Positions 61,568 through 64,000 of a DNA stretch of 64,000 bases are shown here, piece after piece (the first letter of the stretch is position 1; the number at the start of each line of letters is the position of its first letter). Position numbers and translations under genes: made by a program. Under the pieces are notes generated by a model. The model saw nothing but the letters and a program-made list of their open reading frames with translations, had not been told where the DNA came from and did not search any database. Source of the DNA: ZLKRG44 sp964555705 (GTDB lineage Bacteria; Planctomycetota; Phycisphaerae; Phycisphaerales; SM1A02); NCBI GenBank assembly GCA_964555705.1, contig CAZKTN010000003.1, forward strand, positions 61,531-125,530, written 5' to 3'.

Positions 61568-62762
61568 GCGCACCGAGCAGCGCATCAAGGTGCGCCTTCT
61601 CGTGCGCCGCGGAGATCTGCACGCGCAGCCGCGCGTGGCCCTCCGGCACCACCGGGTAGCCGAAGCCGATCACGAACACGCCGAGCTCCAGCAGCCGCTT
61701 GCTCATCGCGATGGCCTTCGCGGTGTCGTGCACGATGATGGGGCAGATCGCGGTCTGGCTCTCGAGCACCTCGAAGCCCACATCGCGGATGCCTGAGCGC
61801 GCGTAGGCGACGTTGTCGCGGAGCCTTGCCACGCGCTGCGGCTCGCGCATGAGGATCTCGATGGCCTTGTCGGAGCTGCAGGCGATCGTCGCAGGCAGCG
61901 CGTTGGAGAAGAGCGTGGGCCGCCCCCGCTGCACCAGAAGGTCCATGGCTGCACGCGAGCCGGCGATGTAGCCGCCCGCGCCGCCGCCGAGCGCCTTGCC
62001 CAGTGTGCCCGTGAAGTAGTCGACCTTCGTGGCCGGCATGCCCCAGTGCTCGTGCGTGCCGCGGCCGGTGCGTCCCATGACGCCTGTGCCGTGCGAGTCG
62101 TCGACCACGAGCATGGCACCGTACTGGTCGCACAGGGTGCGCATCGCAGGCAGGTCGGCGATGTCGCCCTCCATGCTGAAGACGCCATCGGTCACGACCC
62201 AGATGGTGCCCGTGACATCAGGGTTTGCGCGCGCCTTCTCGAGCTGCTCGCGCAGCGCAGGGATGCTGTTGTGCCGGTAGACGGTCTTCAGCAGGCCCTT
62301 CTTGATCACTGCCGCGAGCCGGATCCCGTCGATGATCGACGCGTGGTTGAGCTCGTCGCTGATGATGATGTCGCCTGGCTCGCAGAGCGTGGGAAAGATC
62401 GCCTCGTTGGCGTTCCAGCAGCTCGTGAAGGTGTACGACGCCTCGACGCCGTAGAGCTCGGCAATGCGCGCCTCGATGCGCTCGTGGCAGTCGAAGGTGC
62501 CGCAGATGAAGCGCACGCTGGCGGTGCCGGCGCCGTAGCGCTTCAGCCCCTCGATGCCGGCTGCGACCACATCGGGATGGTTCGCCAGGCCCAGGTAGTT
62601 GTTCGAGCAGAAGCAGGCGACCTCGCCGTAGCCGCGCAGCCGCACCGTCGCGTCCATCGGGCCCTCGATCGTCTGCAGCCTCTTGAGCTGCCCCGTCTGC
62701 TCGAGGCTCTGGAGGATCTCGCGCGTACGCGAGGGAAACGTCGGCGCTGCCATGGTCGTCAT
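61539..62762 (-). CDS. kbl: 2-amino-3-ketobutyrate CoA ligase (glycine C-acetyltransferase)
   Basis: This 407-residue PLP-dependent alpha-oxoamine synthase has CFCSNNYLGLANHP, then GTASVRFICGTFDCHERIE, SDELNHASIIDGIRL, VVDDSHGTGVMGRTGRGTHE and the PLP-lysine segment TGTLGKALGGGAGG. The opening EGPMDATVRLRGYGE supports Kbl over serine palmitoyltransferase or 8-amino-7-oxononanoate synthase. It makes or splits 2-amino-3-oxobutyrate in threonine breakdown to glycine. No threonine dehydrogenase gene is adjacent. ATG at 62762 is used, with another at 62753. Confidence 0.92.
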   Translation of the reverse strand: MTTMAAPTFPSRTREILQSLEQTGQLKRLQTIEGPMDATVRLRGYGEVACFCSNNYLGLANHPDVVAAGIEGLKRYGAGTASVRFICGTFDCHERIEARIAELYGVEASYTFTSCWNANEAIFPTLCEPGDIIISDELNHASIIDGIRLAAVIKKGLLKTVYRHNSIPALREQLEKARANPDVTGTIWVVTDGVFSMEGDIADLPAMRTLCDQYGAMLVVDDSHGTGVMGRTGRGTHEHWGMPATKVDYFTGTLGKALGGGAGGYIAGSRAAMDLLVQRGRPTLFSNALPATIACSSDKAIEILMREPQRVARLRDNVAYARSGIRDVGFEVLESQTAICPIIVHDTAKAIAMSKRLLELGVFVIGFGYPVVPEGHARLRVQISAAHEKAHLDALLGALRTLRAEYR

Positions 62763-62817
62763 GCGCCCCAGTCTAGGAGGTGACGCAGCGGTACTGGCGC
62801 ACCCCCCTGACCCGGGA

Positions 62818-63807
62818 TCACGCTCCGCGCAGGCGCCCGATGACCTCGGTGCGGAGCGCTGCAATGTCCTGGAGGTACCGCTCGCGCCGCTCGCCGCGTG
62901 CCACCTCGAGCTGGTGATGCCTGAACGCGAGTAGCGTGGCGGCACGCACATACGGCTCGTGCGGCACGTGCGGCGCCAGCCAGCCACGTCGCCTTCGCCT
63001 CGACCAGTACGGGATGATCGACGCATGCTCCGCAGGAAGCACGCCGAGCGCCGACTCGGCGAGGAGGTGGCGCCGGATCACCTGGTGCTCGCGGTGCAGC
63101 GAGAACTGCGTCAGCGCGAACATGCCTGCACCTGCGGCCACCACGATCAGCATCGCGAGCACTGTGAGCAGCGGGCTCGCCTCACCGATCACCTCGAATT
63201 CGACTGCCGTCGCGAGCCCATTCCACAGCGCATGGTTGCCGATCGCAAGCACAAGCCCGATCGTGGGCCAGACGATCCACCTCGCAGGTCCCGCACGGTG
63301 GCACGCATAGCCGATCGTCATGCCGAGGATCCCGCTGCTGATGCAGTGCACGAATGCGCAGAACAGCGTCCTCACGAACATGAGCAGCACCACTGCCCCA
63401 GTGCCCATCTCGGCCGCCCCAATCGCGTAGGCGACGTTCTCGACCGCCGCGAAGCCGAGCCCTGCAGCCGCACCGTAGATCAGTCCATCCGTCTCGTTGT
63501 CGAGATGCCTCGTCAGCAGCAAGGCGATGAACACCAGCCCCTTCGTGAGCTCCTCCACGACAGGTGCAACCACCACAGCACCGAAGACCTGCCCCGCCGC
63601 CTCACCTGCGGCAGCCGCAGCTCCAAGCACGCATGGCAGGCTGCAGAGGCATCCCATGGACGTGCCTCCGAATGCGCCCCATGCGAAGACCAGCAGCGTC
63701 AGCCAGAACGGCTCGCGCTCGTAGCGGTCGAGCCACCAGATGACGACGAGGTACCCAACGACCACCATGCTTCCGGCGAGCACTGCGGCGATCATCGCGA
63801 GGTTCAT
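62818..63807 (-). CDS. PrsW-family intramembrane protease
   Basis: This 329-residue protein has about eight to nine helices and the family motifs. APVVEELTKGLVF has the catalytic EE pair, DGLIYGAAAGLGFAAVEN follows, FVHCISSGILG and AIGNHALWNG give the conserved His residues. PrsW-type proteins cut membrane-bound anti-sigma factors and related membrane proteins. The C-terminal soluble tail (about 80 residues, rich in Arg, Glu and His) is longer than usual. The substrate is unknown. It lies 55 bases from kbl on the same strand. Confidence 0.88.
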   Translation of the reverse strand: MNLAMIAAVLAGSMVVVGYLVVIWWLDRYEREPFWLTLLVFAWGAFGGTSMGCLCSLPCVLGAAAAAGEAAGQVFGAVVVAPVVEELTKGLVFIALLLTRHLDNETDGLIYGAAAGLGFAAVENVAYAIGAAEMGTGAVVLLMFVRTLFCAFVHCISSGILGMTIGYACHRAGPARWIVWPTIGLVLAIGNHALWNGLATAVEFEVIGEASPLLTVLAMLIVVAAGAGMFALTQFSLHREHQVIRRHLLAESALGVLPAEHASIIPYWSRRRRRGWLAPHVPHEPYVRAATLLAFRHHQLEVARGERRERYLQDIAALRTEVIGRLRGA

Positions 63808-63899
63808 AGGGCGCTCCCGGGAGTGATGGCGTCATACCCCACGAGGGGCGTGCCGCGCGGGAAGCCTAGCCGCGCGGGAGCAAGCCGCTCCCTGCCGCG

Positions 63900-64000
63900 C
63901 TACCGGCCCGGCACCGCGCGGAGCCCGAGTTCGCGCGCGGCCTGGGACATTCGCGCATCGAGTGTGGCGATTGGAGCCCGCATCTCCTCGGCGAGCGACA
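63900..64000 (-). CDS. PIN-domain protein (VapC-like), C-terminal fragment
   Basis: The frame enters from beyond the window and ends at a TAG whose complement is at 63900-63902. The 32 visible residues, SLAEEMRAPIATLDARMSQ followed by AARELGLRAVPGR, match the end of PIN domains. There a TLD motif supplies a metal-binding Asp and the pattern AARELG follows. PIN domains are RNases, often toxins of toxin-antitoxin pairs. Only the tail is visible, so toxin status is not established. Confidence 0.6.
   Translation of the reverse strand, partial: SLAEEMRAPIATLDARMSQAARELGLRAVPGR

Noticed and set aside
62763..63026. N-terminal extension of kbl upstream of 62762
   Set aside because: The extra sequence overlaps the PrsW gene and does not resemble the family; the start at 62762 fits.

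Overview
The window is very G+C-rich, densely coding chromosomal DNA from a Gram-negative-type bacterium. The best guess is a planctomycete, perhaps of the Phycisphaerae. The supporting traits are inferences from family knowledge. They are a receptor Ser/Thr kinase with a transmembrane helix and long C-terminal region, a cobalamin-dependent ribonucleotide reductase, a squalene-hopene cyclase, a KDO cytidylyltransferase (outer membrane), and a murE-murF-mraY block whose MurE carries the meso-diaminopimelate DNPR motif. There are no rRNA genes, insertion sequences, prophage genes or CRISPR arrays. The three tRNA genes do not encode CCA.

Layout. 1-739 (minus): start of a STAS-domain protein and a SixA-like phosphatase. 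763-6275 (plus): tightly packed hutI, map, serA and a prolyl oligopeptidase, joined by ATGA overlaps. They end in a perfect hairpin shared with a convergent UvrD/PcrA helicase (6294-8762). 8763-9193: regulatory gap with an inverted repeat over a candidate promoter. 9194-13476: dcd and nrdJ. 13477-13894: a long-range RNA stem and a strong terminator. 13895-19411: Ser/Thr kinase, membrane protein, a B12-binding/MeaB GTPase fusion, and a PrpD-family protein. 19469-23114 (minus): beta-propeller lipoprotein, nadB, small lipoprotein. 23170-23853: RluA-type pseudouridine synthase. 23874-30637 (minus): oxidoreductase, squalene-hopene cyclase, UrtA-like binding protein and chemoreceptor, the last two translationally coupled.

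30670-34042: repeat protein, hypothetical protein, glutamine amidotransferase, ZIP metal transporter. 34169-34241: tRNA-Ala with its own promoter and terminator. 34307-37738: mutS and a thioredoxin-like gene. 37800-42116 (minus): murE-murF-mraY. 42266-44946 (minus): def-fmt and queA. 45051-47302: TPR protein and kdsB. 47307-49979: M1 aminopeptidase. 50016-54616: pyrG, tRNA-Met, MTA/SAH nucleosidase, tRNA-Arg, trmL and a pseudopilin. Here the pyrG stop codon lies inside the tRNA. 54721-58041 (minus): unassigned operon of flavin oxidase, RMD1-like protein and membrane acyltransferase-like protein. 58078-59102: LTXXQ-type exported protein interrupted by a 100-N assembly gap that looks artificial. 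59246-61567: Mrp-type ATPase lacking CXXC, and PqiA. 61539-63807 (minus): Kbl and PrsW. 63900-64000: tail of a PIN-domain protein.

Most of the window is ordinary housekeeping: nucleotide synthesis, wall and envelope precursors, translation start and tRNA modification, and repair. The parts most worth a second look are the RNA-like element at 13535-13708, the binding-protein/chemoreceptor pair, the mutase-less B12/MeaB fusion, the pyrG-tRNA-mtnN-tRNA cluster, the three-gene operon at 54721-58041, and the motif losses in HutI and Mrp.
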